Origin: Streptomyces sp. NBC_00376 | Lineage (GTDB): Bacteria > Actinomycetota > Actinomycetes > Streptomycetales > Streptomycetaceae | Assembly (NCBI RefSeq): GCF_036077095.1 | Contig: NZ_CP107960.1 | Span: 4,278,001-4,342,000, forward strand | DNA length: 64,000 bases | Reading direction: 5' to 3' | In this document: positions 43,336-52,665 of the stretch, one piece after another | How the letters are laid out: each line of letters opens with the position of its first letter | How positions within the stretch are numbered: position 1 is the first letter of the stretch | Program-made: the position numbers and the translations under genes | The notes under the pieces: generated by a model | What the model was told of the DNA's origin: nothing | Databases searched by the model: none | What the model saw: the letters and a program-made list of their open reading frames with translations, nothing else

Positions 43336-45342
43336 ATGACAGCCACCGCCCCGCACTTCGGACCGACCCCGTCCACCCCCGCGATGCGCCGGCCACTGGC
43401 CGCGGCCGCACTCCTCGCCGCCCTCGTCGGCATGGTGTTCGCCCTGTTGCTGGGAGGCGCGGGTCCCGCGTCCGCGCATGCCGCACTGACCGGGAGCGAT
43501 CCGCAGGACGGGGCGGTGGTCGCCACCGCCCCCAAGGAGGTCACGCTCACCTTCTCCGAGCAGGTCGCCGTCGACGAGGACTCCATCCGGATCCTGGACC
43601 CCGACGGCAAACGCGCCGACACCGCTGCCGTCCCGCGCGATCTGGGGGGCGGTGCCCTCACGAAGTACGGCGTCTCACTGCACAGCGGACTGCCCGACGG
43701 CACGTACACCGTCGCCTGGCAGGCCGTGTCCGCGGACAGCCACCCCGTGTCAGGCGCCTTCACCTTCTCCGTCGGAGCCCCCTCGAAGACCACCGTGGCA
43801 CTCCCGACGGACCAGGCCGGGGGCGGCCTCGTCGGCACCCTCTACGGCATCGCGCGCTACGCCGCGTACGCCGGCTTCATCCTGCTGGCCGGCGGCTCCG
43901 CCTTCGTGCTGGCCTGCTGGCAACGCGGTGCGGGGGCCCGGTCGTTGCAGCGCCTGGTCGTACGCGGCTGGATGACCCTCACCGTCGCCACCCTGGCGAT
44001 GCTGCTCCTGCGCAACCCGTACACCGGGTCCGGGAAGCTCGCGGACGCCTTCGACCTCGACGGCCTGAAGGCCGTGCTCGACACCAAGCCCGGCGCCGCA
44101 CTCGTCTCCCGGCTGCTGCTGCTCGGCGCCTCCGCGCTCTTCATCGCTGTGCTCTTCGGCGCCTACGCCAAGCGCGAGGACGAGCGCGAGAAGAAGGACC
44201 TCACCTTCGGTCTGGCCATCGGCGGCACGGTGATCGCCGCCGGGATCGCCGGTACGTGGGCGCTCGCCGAGCACGCCTCGACCGGGCTCCAGCCCGGCAT
44301 CGCCATGCCGGTCGATGTGCTCCACCTGCTGGCCGTCGCCGCCTGGCTCGGCGGTCTCACGGCCCTGCTGGTCGCGCTCTACCGGACCCCCGACATCGGT
44401 GCGGCGGCCGTACGGCGCTTCTCCCGCATCGCGTTCGGCAGCGTCATCGTGCTCACCGCGACCGGGATCTACCAGTCCTGGCGCCAGGTCGGTACCTGGT
44501 CCGCGCTCACCGGCACCGCATACGGGCAGCTGCTGCTCGTGAAGGTGGGGCTCGTCGCCCTCCTCGTCGGGATCGCCTGGATCTCGCGGCGGTGGACGGC
44601 CCGCCTGATCACGGGCGGGGGCGGCGCGGCGGCGGAGGCGACGACTGCGACGGAGGCTGGGAAGTCCTCTCCGGCCCAGGCGTCCGAAAGCGCCGAGGAC
44701 CCGAACGCCTCCGGAACCGCGGACGCTTCCGGGGCCACGGGCGCTTCTGGGACCACGGCCGAGGACCCCGCGCGGGCGGCTCAGCTCGCCCGGCAGCAGG
44801 CCGCCGTGGCCACCGCCGAGAAGAAGCGCATCCGCGACGCCGACCCCGACCGGTCCGGGCTGCGCCGGTCGGTGCTGGCCGAAGTGGGCGTCGCCGTGGC
44901 GCTGCTGGCGGTGACGACCGTGCTGACCTCGACCGAGCCGGCGCGTACCGAGGAAGAGGCGGCCCGCGCATCGACTGCGGCGGCCGCCCCGGCGGCCGCG
45001 GGCCCGGTCGAGATGAAGCTGCCCTTCGACACGGGCGGCACCAATGGCAAGGGAACGGTGCGGATGGAGATCACTCCGGCCGGTACCGGCGCCAATGAGC
45101 TCCACCTCTGGATCGACGGCAGCGACGGAAAGCCCATGGACGTCCCCGAGGTGAAGGTCGCCCTCACCCTGAAGTCCAAGGACATCGGCCCGCTCCCCGT
45201 CGTCCCCGCCCGGCTGACAGAGGGCCACTGGACCGCCGGCGACGTCCAGATCCCGATGGCGGGCAACTGGAAGGTCGCCGTGACCGTGCGTACGTCGGAC
45301 ATCGATCAGACGACCATCGACAAGAACGTGAAGATCGGCTGA
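43336..45342 (+). CDS. CopC-CopD fusion, copper import/resistance protein (YcnJ-like)
   Basis: This 668-residue protein has a signal sequence, then a CopC domain starting at ASAHAALTGSDPQDGA (N-terminal His ligand) through ADSHPVSGAFTFSVG. A CopD membrane domain of about eight helices (about 165-430) and a long Ala/Ser/Thr-rich segment (EATTATEAGKSSPAQASESA) follow, then one more helix and a C-terminal extracytoplasmic domain (about 560-668). CopC binds Cu(II) and CopD is thought to transport it. The gene is 14 bp after ecuC and 8 bp before dtpA, so it belongs to the same operon. Confidence 0.93.
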   Translation: MTATAPHFGPTPSTPAMRRPLAAAALLAALVGMVFALLLGGAGPASAHAALTGSDPQDGAVVATAPKEVTLTFSEQVAVDEDSIRILDPDGKRADTAAVPRDLGGGALTKYGVSLHSGLPDGTYTVAWQAVSADSHPVSGAFTFSVGAPSKTTVALPTDQAGGGLVGTLYGIARYAAYAGFILLAGGSAFVLACWQRGAGARSLQRLVVRGWMTLTVATLAMLLLRNPYTGSGKLADAFDLDGLKAVLDTKPGAALVSRLLLLGASALFIAVLFGAYAKREDEREKKDLTFGLAIGGTVIAAGIAGTWALAEHASTGLQPGIAMPVDVLHLLAVAAWLGGLTALLVALYRTPDIGAAAVRRFSRIAFGSVIVLTATGIYQSWRQVGTWSALTGTAYGQLLLVKVGLVALLVGIAWISRRWTARLITGGGGAAAEATTATEAGKSSPAQASESAEDPNASGTADASGATGASGTTAEDPARAAQLARQQAAVATAEKKRIRDADPDRSGLRRSVLAEVGVAVALLAVTTVLTSTEPARTEEEAARASTAAAAPAAAGPVEMKLPFDTGGTNGKGTVRMEITPAGTGANELHLWIDGSDGKPMDVPEVKVALTLKSKDIGPLPVVPARLTEGHWTAGDVQIPMAGNWKVAVTVRTSDIDQTTIDKNVKIG

Positions 45343-45350
45343 GCGGGATC

Positions 45351-46700
45351 GTGAGCGTAGACAACAGCAGGAAAGCATCCCGCAGCGTGGACGACGGCGC
45401 CCGTGACGGCAGTGCCCGTGGCAGCAGTGCCCGTGACGGCAGTGGTATCTCCCGGCGTCGGCTGATCGGCAGCGCGGGCGCGGCCGGTGCGGCCGGGCTG
45501 GTGCTGGGCGCGGCGGGCGGTGCCACCGGCTATGCCGCGACCCGCCCCGACGAACCCACCGCACTGACCGCGGTCGGCTCCACCCAGGTGATGTTTCACG
45601 GGAAACATCAACCGGGGATCACCACTCCGCTTCAGGCGAGCGGCCATCTCGTCGCCTTCGACCTGGTGCCCGGTGCCGGCCGGAAGGAGGCCGCCGCCCT
45701 GATGCGCCGGTGGTCGGCGACAGCCGAACGCCTGATGGCCGGCGAGCCCGCCGGGAGCGGCGCGGCGGACGGACCGGACCACGACACCGGGATCGCGCTG
45801 GACGCCGGACCGTCCTCGCTGACCGTCACCTTCGGCTTCGGCCGGACCTTCTTCGAACGCACGGGCCTGGCCGACCGCCGCCCGCCGGGGCTCGACCCGC
45901 TGCCGCCCTTCTCCTCCGACCACATCGACACCGCGCGCTCCAACGGTGACCTCTGGGTCCAGATCGGCGCGGACGACGCGCTGGTCGCCTTCCACGCACT
46001 GCGGGCCGTGCACAAGGAGGCCGCCCCGGCCGCCAGGGTCCGCTGGCAGATGAACGGTTTCAACCGCGCCCCCGGTGCCACGGCCCGGCCGATGACCGCC
46101 CGCAATCTGATGGGCCAGGTCGACGGCACCAACAACCCGAAACCGGCCGACAGCGACTTCGACCGCCGCATCTTCGTCCCGGCCGCCCGGGACGGAAGCG
46201 ATGCGAAGTACGACTGGCTCGCGGGCGGCTCGTACGTGGTCGTGCGCCGGATCAGGATGCTGCTCGACGACTGGGAGAAACTCCCGGTGGAACGGCAGGA
46301 GCAGGTCATAGGGCGCCGGAAGAAGGACGGCGCCCCGCTGAGCGGCGGCACCGAGACCAGCGCGATGGACCTCGACCGGGCGGGCCCCGACGGCAAGCTC
46401 CTGATCCCGGAGAACGCCCACGCCCGGATCTCCACCCCCGAGAAGAACAGCGGCGCGGCCATGCTGCGACGCCCCTTCTCGTACCACGATGGCATCTCGG
46501 CGGACGGCACTCCGGACGCCGGTCTGCTCTTCATCTGCTGGCAGGCGGATCCGCTGCGCGGGTTCGTCCCGGTGCAGCGGAAGCTGGACCGGGGCGATGC
46601 CCTGTCGCCGTTCATCCGGCACGAGGCGAGCGGCCTGTTCGCGGTGCCGGGCGGTGCGGCGGACGGCGAGTACGTGGGGCAGCGACTGCTGGAGTCCTGA
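45351..46700 (+). CDS. dtpA: Tat-exported dye-decolorising (DyP) heme peroxidase
   Basis: This 449-residue protein has a twin-arginine signal (SRRRLIGSAGAAGAAGLVLG, about 33-52) preceded by a Ser/Gly/Arg/Asp-rich tail. The DyP motif GxxDG appears in LMGQVDGTNNP with the distal Asp, and the proximal His lies in the HARIST region. In S. lividans DtpA is an extracellular A-type DyP acting with the Sco and ECuC copper pathway. A parS-like palindrome (45592-45607) is embedded in codons for VMFHGKH. GTG 45351 follows copCD by 8 bp. Confidence 0.94.
   Translation: MSVDNSRKASRSVDDGARDGSARGSSARDGSGISRRRLIGSAGAAGAAGLVLGAAGGATGYAATRPDEPTALTAVGSTQVMFHGKHQPGITTPLQASGHLVAFDLVPGAGRKEAAALMRRWSATAERLMAGEPAGSGAADGPDHDTGIALDAGPSSLTVTFGFGRTFFERTGLADRRPPGLDPLPPFSSDHIDTARSNGDLWVQIGADDALVAFHALRAVHKEAAPAARVRWQMNGFNRAPGATARPMTARNLMGQVDGTNNPKPADSDFDRRIFVPAARDGSDAKYDWLAGGSYVVVRRIRMLLDDWEKLPVERQEQVIGRRKKDGAPLSGGTETSAMDLDRAGPDGKLLIPENAHARISTPEKNSGAAMLRRPFSYHDGISADGTPDAGLLFICWQADPLRGFVPVQRKLDRGDALSPFIRHEASGLFAVPGGAADGEYVGQRLLES
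45592..45607. promoter_or_regulatory. Candidate parS (ParB-binding) site inside dtpA
   Basis: TGTTTCACGGGAAACA differs from the consensus TGTTTCACGTGAAACA at one central position; the flanking GA/TC extends the symmetry to 20 bp. Streptomyces chromosomes carry many parS sites around oriC, some within genes. An accidental 15 of 16 match is unlikely in such GC-rich DNA. Confidence 0.72.
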
Positions 46701-46727
46701 GCCACCGGGGCGCATTAGGGTGACGGT

Positions 46728-47663
46728 ATGTCCGCCACGCGCTACGCATATCTCGGCCCCGAAGGCACCTTCACCGAGGTTGCCCTCCGTACGCTCCCGG
46801 AAGCCGCCACCCGCGAACTCGTCCCGATGGTCTCCGTACCGGCGGCCCTGGACGCGGTGCGCAGCGGGGCCGCAGCGGCGGCGCTCGTACCGATCGAGAA
46901 CTCCGTCGAGGGCGGCATCACCGCGACGCTCGACGAGCTGACCACCGGCGAACCGCTGATGATCTACCGCGAGGTGCTGCTCTCCATCACCTTCGCCCTG
47001 CTGGTGCGGCCGGGTACCAAGCTGTCCGACATCAAGTCGGTCACCGCGCACCCGGCCGCCCAGCCGCAGGTGCGCAACTGGATGGCCGCCCACCTCCCGG
47101 ACGCCGTGTGGGAGTCGGCGGCGTCCAACGCGGACGGTGCCCGGCTGGTGCAGGAGGGCCGGTACGACGCCGCCTTCGCCGGTGAGTTCGCGGCGGCGAC
47201 CTACGGTCTGGAACCGCTGGTGACCGAGATCCACGACGCGGAGAACGCGCAGACCCGCTTCGTCCTGGTGGGCCGCCCGGCCCGGCCTGCGGCGCCGACG
47301 GGCGCGGACAAGACGTCGGTGGTCATCTGGCTGGGCGAGGACCACCCCGGTGCGCTGCTCGAACTGCTCCAGGAGTTCGCGGTGCGCGGGGTGAACCTGA
47401 TGCTGATCCAGTCGCGGCCGACGGGGGCGGGCATCGGGAACTACTGCTTCGCGGTGGACGCCGAGGGGCACATCGCGGACCGCCGGGTCGGCGAGGCACT
47501 GATGGGGCTGAAGCGGATCTGCCCGAAGGTGCGGTTCCTGGGTTCGTACCCGCGGGCCGGTGTGGCGGTGCAGGACGTACGGCCGTTGCGGGCGGGGACG
47601 TCGGACGCGGAATTCACGGAAGCCTCCGACTGGCTGACCAGAAACCTCGACGGCCGGGGCTGA
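46728..47663 (+). CDS. pheA: Prephenate dehydratase
   Basis: This 311-residue monofunctional enzyme converts prephenate to phenylpyruvate in phenylalanine synthesis. The catalytic domain (1-185) starts RYAYLGPEGTFTEVALRTLP and contains VPIENSVEGGITATLDEL and the ESAASNADGARLV to NAQTRFVLVG region (TRF motif). The ACT regulatory domain (about 200-285) contains HPGALLELLQEFAVRGVNLMLIQSRP, the Phe-binding site. It stands alone, 27 bp after dtpA. Confidence 0.96.
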   Translation: MSATRYAYLGPEGTFTEVALRTLPEAATRELVPMVSVPAALDAVRSGAAAAALVPIENSVEGGITATLDELTTGEPLMIYREVLLSITFALLVRPGTKLSDIKSVTAHPAAQPQVRNWMAAHLPDAVWESAASNADGARLVQEGRYDAAFAGEFAAATYGLEPLVTEIHDAENAQTRFVLVGRPARPAAPTGADKTSVVIWLGEDHPGALLELLQEFAVRGVNLMLIQSRPTGAGIGNYCFAVDAEGHIADRRVGEALMGLKRICPKVRFLGSYPRAGVAVQDVRPLRAGTSDAEFTEASDWLTRNLDGRG

Positions 47664-47810
47664 AGGCCGGCGCTGAGGGCCGGAGCCGGCGGACGGGCTG
47701 ACGAACGGGCTGACGGACGAGACCGGGGAGACCGGGCCCGCAGCGGGCTCCCAGGCTTCGACACGCCTCCACCCTCGCCTCCACCTCGGTGCTATCTGTC
47801 GATTTTCGGC

Positions 47811-48137
47811 ATCCACAGAGTTATCCACAGGGTCGGCTCTCGACCTGGGGATAAGTCGACACCTCAATGCGACATGGTCGACATATCGCTCCAGTCGCCC
47901 CAGATGCATCCACAGGCCGCCGGACCACCCGGGTCGCCCCGTGTCATCCCCTGTCGCCTCAATTCCGTTGATCAACTCATCAGAAGGGGGAATTCCCACC
48001 CGAACGAGCGTCTGAAGTGGGTTTGAACGGGGAATCCGCGAGCCATCACACAGCTCCCGGAATGCCAACCTCCGGCATCCACAGACCTTCCTCACAGCCT
48101 GTGGATAACTTTCGGAAGGTCGGGAACCTGTGGACAA
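47811..48137. other. DnaA-box cluster in the pheA-serS intergenic region
   Basis: Three perfect boxes: TTATCCACA at 47821-47829 (plus), TTATCCACA at 48100-48108 (minus) and TTGTCCACA at 48129-48137 (minus). There are also near matches at 47809-47817, 47846-47854 (minus, TTATCCCCA), 47906-47914 and 48075-48083. They lie within about 330 bp of a 690-bp gap with no gene. Extra-oriC DnaA-box clusters are known in S. coelicolor, where they can titrate DnaA. The dnaA-dnaN context of oriC is absent, so this is not the origin. The serS promoter must lie at the right end (48140-48352). Confidence 0.72.
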
Positions 48138-48352
48138 GCAACGATCAACTACCCTTCCAGGCAAGGGGGATACGTCAAGACGAGTGAAGCCTTCTGCACC
48201 ATTTAGGGGAGTAGGCTCTTTTTATTGACGGTCGAGATCGACTTCAGCCGCACAATCTCCCCCAGCATTACCAATTCAGGCAATTAGGGCAAAGTGACAC
48301 GCTCGGCAATATCGGTTCGAGCAGGGCAAGTACAGGCCGGTAGCCTGGAGGG

Positions 48353-49642
48353 GTGATTGACCTTCGCCTGCTCCGTGAGGACCCCGACCGTGTTCGCGCC
48401 TCCCAGCGCGCCCGTGGAGAGGACGTCGAACTCGTCGACGCTCTTCTCTCCGCCGACGAGCGGCGCAGGTCGTCCGGTGTCCGCTTCGACGAACTCCGCT
48501 CCGAGCAGAAAGCGCTCGGCAAACTCATCCCCAAGGCTTCGCCCGACGAGCGCGCCGAGCTGCTCAAGAAGGCCGAGCAGCTGAAGGCCGACGTCAAGGC
48601 CGCCGACGCCGCACAGGACGAGGCCGATGCCGAGGCCAAGAGCCTGATGCTCAAGATCGGCAACATCGTCCACGAGGACGTGCCGGTCGGCGGCGAAGAA
48701 GACTTCGTCGTACTGGAGACGCACGGCACGATCCGTGACTTCGGGGCCGAGGGCTTCGAGCCCAAGGACCACCTGGAGCTCGGCGAGAAGCTCGGTGCCA
48801 TCGACATGGAGCGTGGCGCCAAGGTCTCCGGTTCGCGCTTCTACTACCTGACGGGCGTCGGCGCGCTGCTGGAGCTAGCCCTCGTCAACGCCGCGATCGC
48901 GCAGGCCACCGAGGCCGGTTTCGTGCCGATGCTGACGCCGGCGCTGGTCCGTCCGCGCGCCATGGAAGGCACCGGATTCCTCGGCCAGGCCGCGGAGAAC
49001 GTGTACCACCTGGAGAAGGACGACTACTACCTGGTCGGCACCTCCGAGGTCCCGCTCGCCGCGTACCACATGGACGAGATCATCGACGCCGAGAAGCTGC
49101 CGCTGCGCTACGCGGGCTTCTCGCCGTGCTACCGCCGCGAGGCCGGTACGTACGGCAAGGACACCCGGGGCATCTTCCGGGTGCACCAGTTCGACAAGGT
49201 CGAGATGTTCTCGTACGTCGACCCGGAGGACGCCGAGGCGGAGCACCGCAGGCTCCTCGACTGGGAGAAGCAGTGGCTCACCGCTCTTGAGCTGCCCTTC
49301 CAGGTGATCGACGTCGCCACCGGCGACCTGGGCGCCTCGGCCTCCCGGAAGTTCGACTGCGAGGCGTGGATCCCGACGCAGGGCAAGTACCGCGAGCTGA
49401 CGTCCGCGTCGAACTGCAACGGCTTCCAGGCCCGCCGCCTGTCCGTCCGGATGCGCGACACCCGCGACGGCAAGAAGGTCCTCCAGCCGCTCGCCACGCT
49501 GAACGGCACGCTCTGCGCCGTACCGCGCACGATCGTGGCGATCCTGGAGAACCACCAGCTGGCGGACGGTTCGGTCCGGGTGCCCGAGGTGCTCCGGCCG
49601 TATCTGGGCGGGCGCGAGGTCCTGGAGCCGGTCGCCAAGTGA
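48353..49642 (+). CDS. serS: Seryl-tRNA synthetase
   Basis: This 429-residue class II synthetase has an N-terminal coiled-coil arm for the tRNA long variable arm (about 1-110: RTLxxPDR-type start [18 protein letters not shown] and repeated Glu/Lys/Ala). The catalytic domain follows with motif 1 around [12 protein letters not shown], motif 2 [29 protein letters not shown] and motif 3 [18 protein letters not shown]. The start is GTG 48353. It overlaps the downstream HAD gene by 4 bp (GTGA). Confidence 0.97.
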   Translation: MIDLRLLREDPDRVRASQRARGEDVELVDALLSADERRRSSGVRFDELRSEQKALGKLIPKASPDERAELLKKAEQLKADVKAADAAQDEADAEAKSLMLKIGNIVHEDVPVGGEEDFVVLETHGTIRDFGAEGFEPKDHLELGEKLGAIDMERGAKVSGSRFYYLTGVGALLELALVNAAIAQATEAGFVPMLTPALVRPRAMEGTGFLGQAAENVYHLEKDDYYLVGTSEVPLAAYHMDEIIDAEKLPLRYAGFSPCYRREAGTYGKDTRGIFRVHQFDKVEMFSYVDPEDAEAEHRRLLDWEKQWLTALELPFQVIDVATGDLGASASRKFDCEAWIPTQGKYRELTSASNCNGFQARRLSVRMRDTRDGKKVLQPLATLNGTLCAVPRTIVAILENHQLADGSVRVPEVLRPYLGGREVLEPVAK

Positions 49643-50442
49643 CCTTCCCGTACAAGCTCGTCGCGACCGATCTCGACGGCACGCTGCTGCGTGACGACGA
49701 CACGGTCTCCGGGCGCACCCGTGAGGCACTGGCCGCGGTCGCCGCGGCCGGTGCCGCGCACATCATCGTCACCGGCCGCGCGGTCCCTTGGACGCGTCAC
49801 ATCCTGGACGACCTGGGCTACGAGGGTCTCGCCGTCTGCGGCCAGGGCGCGCAGGTCTACCACGCGGGCGAACGCAAGCTGCTGACCTCGCTGACGCTGG
49901 ACCGGCAGCTCGCCGGGCTCGCGCTGTCCAAGGTCGAGGCCGAGGTCGGTCCGCTGGCACTGGCGGCGAGCCGTGACGGGCTCGACGGCGAAGTCATGGT
50001 CGGTCCCGGCTACCGGGTACAGGAAGGGCCGCTTCCGGCGGTCTTCGTGAAGGACCCCGCCGAGCTGTGGTCCGCGCCCCTGAACAAGGTCTACATACAG
50101 CATCCCGAGCTGGACGACGACGAGCTGGCGAAGGCCGCACGCGCGGCCGTCGGCAACCTCGTCGACGTGGTCATGGCCGGTCCGGGAGTGGTGGAGATCC
50201 TGCCGCTGGGGCTGAGCAAGGCGACCGGGCTCTCGCTGGCCGCGCGCCGGCTGGGCGTGAAGGCCGCGGACACCCTGGCCTTCGGCGACATGCCGAACGA
50301 CATCCCGATGTTCGCGTGGGCGCGGCGGGGCGTGGCGATGGCCAACGCGCACGAGGACCTGAAGGCCGTGGCCCAGGAGATCACCGCGTCCAACGAGGAC
50401 GACGGCATCGCCGTGGTGCTGGAACGCCTGCTCCAGTCGTAG
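49639..50442 (+). CDS. HAD-superfamily (Cof-type) phosphatase
   Basis: This 267-residue protein shows [18 protein letters not shown] (nucleophile Asp and general acid Asp), VTGRAVPW, the C2-type cap domain (about 85-190), [15 protein letters not shown] (Lys) and [16 protein letters not shown]. Cof-type HAD enzymes dephosphorylate sugar phosphates, pyridoxal phosphate or flavin nucleotides. It is translationally coupled to serS. A paralogue of similar sequence is at 61333-62199. Confidence 0.92.
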   Translation: MTFPYKLVATDLDGTLLRDDDTVSGRTREALAAVAAAGAAHIIVTGRAVPWTRHILDDLGYEGLAVCGQGAQVYHAGERKLLTSLTLDRQLAGLALSKVEAEVGPLALAASRDGLDGEVMVGPGYRVQEGPLPAVFVKDPAELWSAPLNKVYIQHPELDDDELAKAARAAVGNLVDVVMAGPGVVEILPLGLSKATGLSLAARRLGVKAADTLAFGDMPNDIPMFAWARRGVAMANAHEDLKAVAQEITASNEDDGIAVVLERLLQS

Positions 50443-50512
50443 GTGTGCGGGCGCAGGCTTCGCGTACGGGTACGGGCTCAGGGTCGCGCGCGGGTGCGCG
50501 GCCCTGCTGCGG

Positions 50513-50600
<88 letters not shown>

Positions 50601-50678
50601 GGGTGGGCGGCCGCGCGATGCGCAGACAAGGCCGCCCCGGGCGTTCTGCTCCGAGCGGCGCGGCGGAGTCGTCGGTGA

Positions 50679-50744
50679 CTACTCCGGTGCCGGCTCGGGT
50701 CCGCCCTGCGGGGAACTCGACGGACTCGGACTCTCGGTCATCAT
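50679..50744 (-). CDS. Possible 21-residue small protein
   Basis: ATG 50744 is preceded by AGAGGAGCGCG, a good ribosome binding site, and opens a frame encoding MMTESPSPSSSPQGGPEPAP plus Glu, then TAG at 50681-50679. It lies in the 325-bp gap between the minus-strand 234-residue protein and tRNA-Ser. Acidic, Pro/Ser-rich composition; no recognised function. The rest of this gap shows nothing further. Confidence 0.3.
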   Translation of the reverse strand: MMTESPSPSSSPQGGPEPAPE

Positions 50745-50925
50745 CGCGCTCCTCTCCCGGCCTGTGACGTGCTTGTCGGCGTAGTGCTGTTCTGACCGCG
50801 CGTGTTGCTCATATCGGCGTGTGCCGTTCGTAGCGGCGCGTGCCGTACCAACCACTGTGCCGGGTACGGCCCTTCGACGCCACCCGTTTTCCGGGCGGGC
50901 CGAAGGGCCGCGAACTCCTGCCGGA

Positions 50926-51630
50926 TCAGCGCTGCTTGTTGCTGCGGCGGCTCAGATCCTTCAGGTTGCGGGCGAGTGCATCCATCCTGCCGTCGATACG
51001 GACGAGGTCCTCGGACATGTGGCCCAGCCGCACGCTCATGGCGCCGACGACCTGATGGGTGACGTCCAGCCGCCGGTCGAGGCTGTCGAGCCGGTGCGAC
51101 ATCCGGTTGAGGACGGGCCCGAGCTCCTGGAGCGCGGTACCGACTCCGGCCAGGCAGCTCTCCACCCGGGTGACGCGGTGTTCGAGCGAGGCGTAGCCCG
51201 CCCGCAGGTCCTGCTCGGCGTCGAGCAGATACGTACGGACGCATCGGGCGATGTCGCTGTCGCGAAGAAGCATCGCGACGTTGAGGACGGTCCTGCGGGT
51301 GTGGACCCTGAGCTGGGTCGCCGCCTGTGGATAACTTTCCGGCACCTCCCCGCCCCATAGCGACAACATGTCGCCATGGAAGGAGCGCAGATCAGCGCCG
51401 CGCAGAACACGCATCCCGTTCTGCATCAGCTCGGCCTGGTGCCGGTCGGTGAGCCTCTTCACAGCGGCTGTGGATACTTCGAAGTACCGAGCCACATCCT
51501 CTGTGCGAAGGTGAATTCCGTCCGGGAGCATGACAAGGCTCTTGACCTTGTCGAGGACATCGACACGCTCCATCTGCTCCACGCGCAGCGCACGCGATTC
51601 GAGCAGGGCGACTTCTGTGGGCATGGGCAT
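50926..51630 (-). CDS. Putative DNA-binding protein with coiled-coil C-terminus (antirepressor-like N-terminus)
   Basis: This 234-residue protein has an N-terminal winged-HTH-like region (EDVARYFEVSTAAVKRLTDRHQAEL) followed by RTVLNVAMLLRDSDIARCVRTYLLDAEQD, a pattern seen in phage- or plasmid-derived antirepressor-like proteins of Streptomyces. The C-terminal about 100 residues are amphipathic heptads (LNRMSHRLDSLDRRLDVTHQVVGAM) typical of coiled coils. The codons contain a perfect DnaA box (51326-51334, minus) and a near box at 51469-51477. No other mobile-element genes are present. Function is not known; gene regulation is an inference. Confidence 0.65.
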   Translation of the reverse strand: MPMPTEVALLESRALRVEQMERVDVLDKVKSLVMLPDGIHLRTEDVARYFEVSTAAVKRLTDRHQAELMQNGMRVLRGADLRSFHGDMLSLWGGEVPESYPQAATQLRVHTRRTVLNVAMLLRDSDIARCVRTYLLDAEQDLRAGYASLEHRVTRVESCLAGVGTALQELGPVLNRMSHRLDSLDRRLDVTHQVVGAMSVRLGHMSEDLVRIDGRMDALARNLKDLSRRSNKQR

Positions 51631-51915
51631 GCCTTCCGATCAAGGAACGACGATTCGCGAAACCGTCGACGGGCAGCCCTGTCCCGGGCCTGAGGGGCGG
51701 AGGACGCTCACGGTTGCCACTCACTCAATGACCGATCCGGCGGGCACTGCCTCGCCGGCATCGGCAATCCCTGTTTCACGAAAGCCACGACGCCACGGAT
51801 TCCAGTTGCCTCCACGCAGCCTGTTCAACGAACCGATAACCGTACAGTTACGCGTACGACTGTCCGAAATGCGTCAACCCCCGCCCGGAAGGCGAGGGTT
51901 GACGGGTGGGGCGAG

Positions 51916-52635
51916 TCACTCCTCGCCGGCCAGCTTCAGCGTGCGCAGTTTCTGGCCCGCGTACCAGGTCGCCACGACCGTGACCGCCGCCAGCAGGACC
52001 GTCGCGGTCGTCAGTCCGACGTCGGAGGTGATCGCGCCCGAACCGCCGACCTTCTCGGCGACCGCCAGGGACCACTGCTGGACGCTGAGCGTGCGCGCCC
52101 CCGGCACCAGGGAACCGAACAGGGCCTCCCACACCAGCGCGTAGACGAGGCCGAAGACGACCGCGTGCCGGCTGACGGTGCCCAGCAGCAGGAACAGCGC
52201 GCTGTACGCGATCGAGGCGACCAGTGCCGCGATGGTGTAGGCCACCGCGATCTGCTGGCCGTTGCCGTTGAGGATCAGGCCCGCGATCATCGTCGGCAGC
52301 GCGGAGAAGACCATGGTCACGGCGATGGCCACGATCAGCTTGGTGAAGATGATCGTCGGCCGCTTCACCGGCTTGGACAGCAGATAGACGATGGATCCGT
52401 CGTCGATCTCGGGACCGATGGCCCCGGTTCCGGCGATCACGCCGATCAGCGGCACCATCGTGGCGATGGCGAAGCCGCCCAGCACGTCCGAGGCCACCTG
52501 GTCGTCGGACCCGGCGAACGTCCGTACCGCCACGGCGATGACCACCAGCAGCGCCGGCAGGACGAACAGGATGGCGGCCCGGCGCCGGCCGAGCAGGGCC
52601 CGGTAGGTGAGCCGGGCGACTGTGGGGTCGTACAT
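51916..52635 (-). CDS. ABC-2 type transporter permease
   Basis: This 239-residue integral membrane protein has six predicted helices: AAILFVLPALLVVIAVAV, GGFAIATMVPLIGVIAGTGAIG, FTKLIVAIAVTMVFSALPTMIAGLIL, VAYTIAALVASIAYSALFLLLGTVS, AVVFGLVYALVWEALFGS and VLLAAVTVVATWYAG. The ABC2-type signature includes YLLSKPVKRPTII. It is last in the four-gene operon 55530-51916 and lies 30 bp after the ATPase gene, so it is probably that protein's membrane partner. Substrate unknown. Confidence 0.88.
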   Translation of the reverse strand: MYDPTVARLTYRALLGRRRAAILFVLPALLVVIAVAVRTFAGSDDQVASDVLGGFAIATMVPLIGVIAGTGAIGPEIDDGSIVYLLSKPVKRPTIIFTKLIVAIAVTMVFSALPTMIAGLILNGNGQQIAVAYTIAALVASIAYSALFLLLGTVSRHAVVFGLVYALVWEALFGSLVPGARTLSVQQWSLAVAEKVGGSGAITSDVGLTTATVLLAAVTVVATWYAGQKLRTLKLAGEE

Positions 52636-52665
52636 GACGATTCACAGCTCCTTTCAGGCCACTAC

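Noticed and set aside
47664..48352. Chromosome origin (oriC)
   Set aside because: Only three perfect DnaA boxes; dnaA and dnaN are not adjacent and the Streptomyces origin has many more boxes.
51768..51785. Third parS-like site TGTTTCACGAAAGCCA
   Set aside because: Only one arm matches; at least four mismatches in the other arm.
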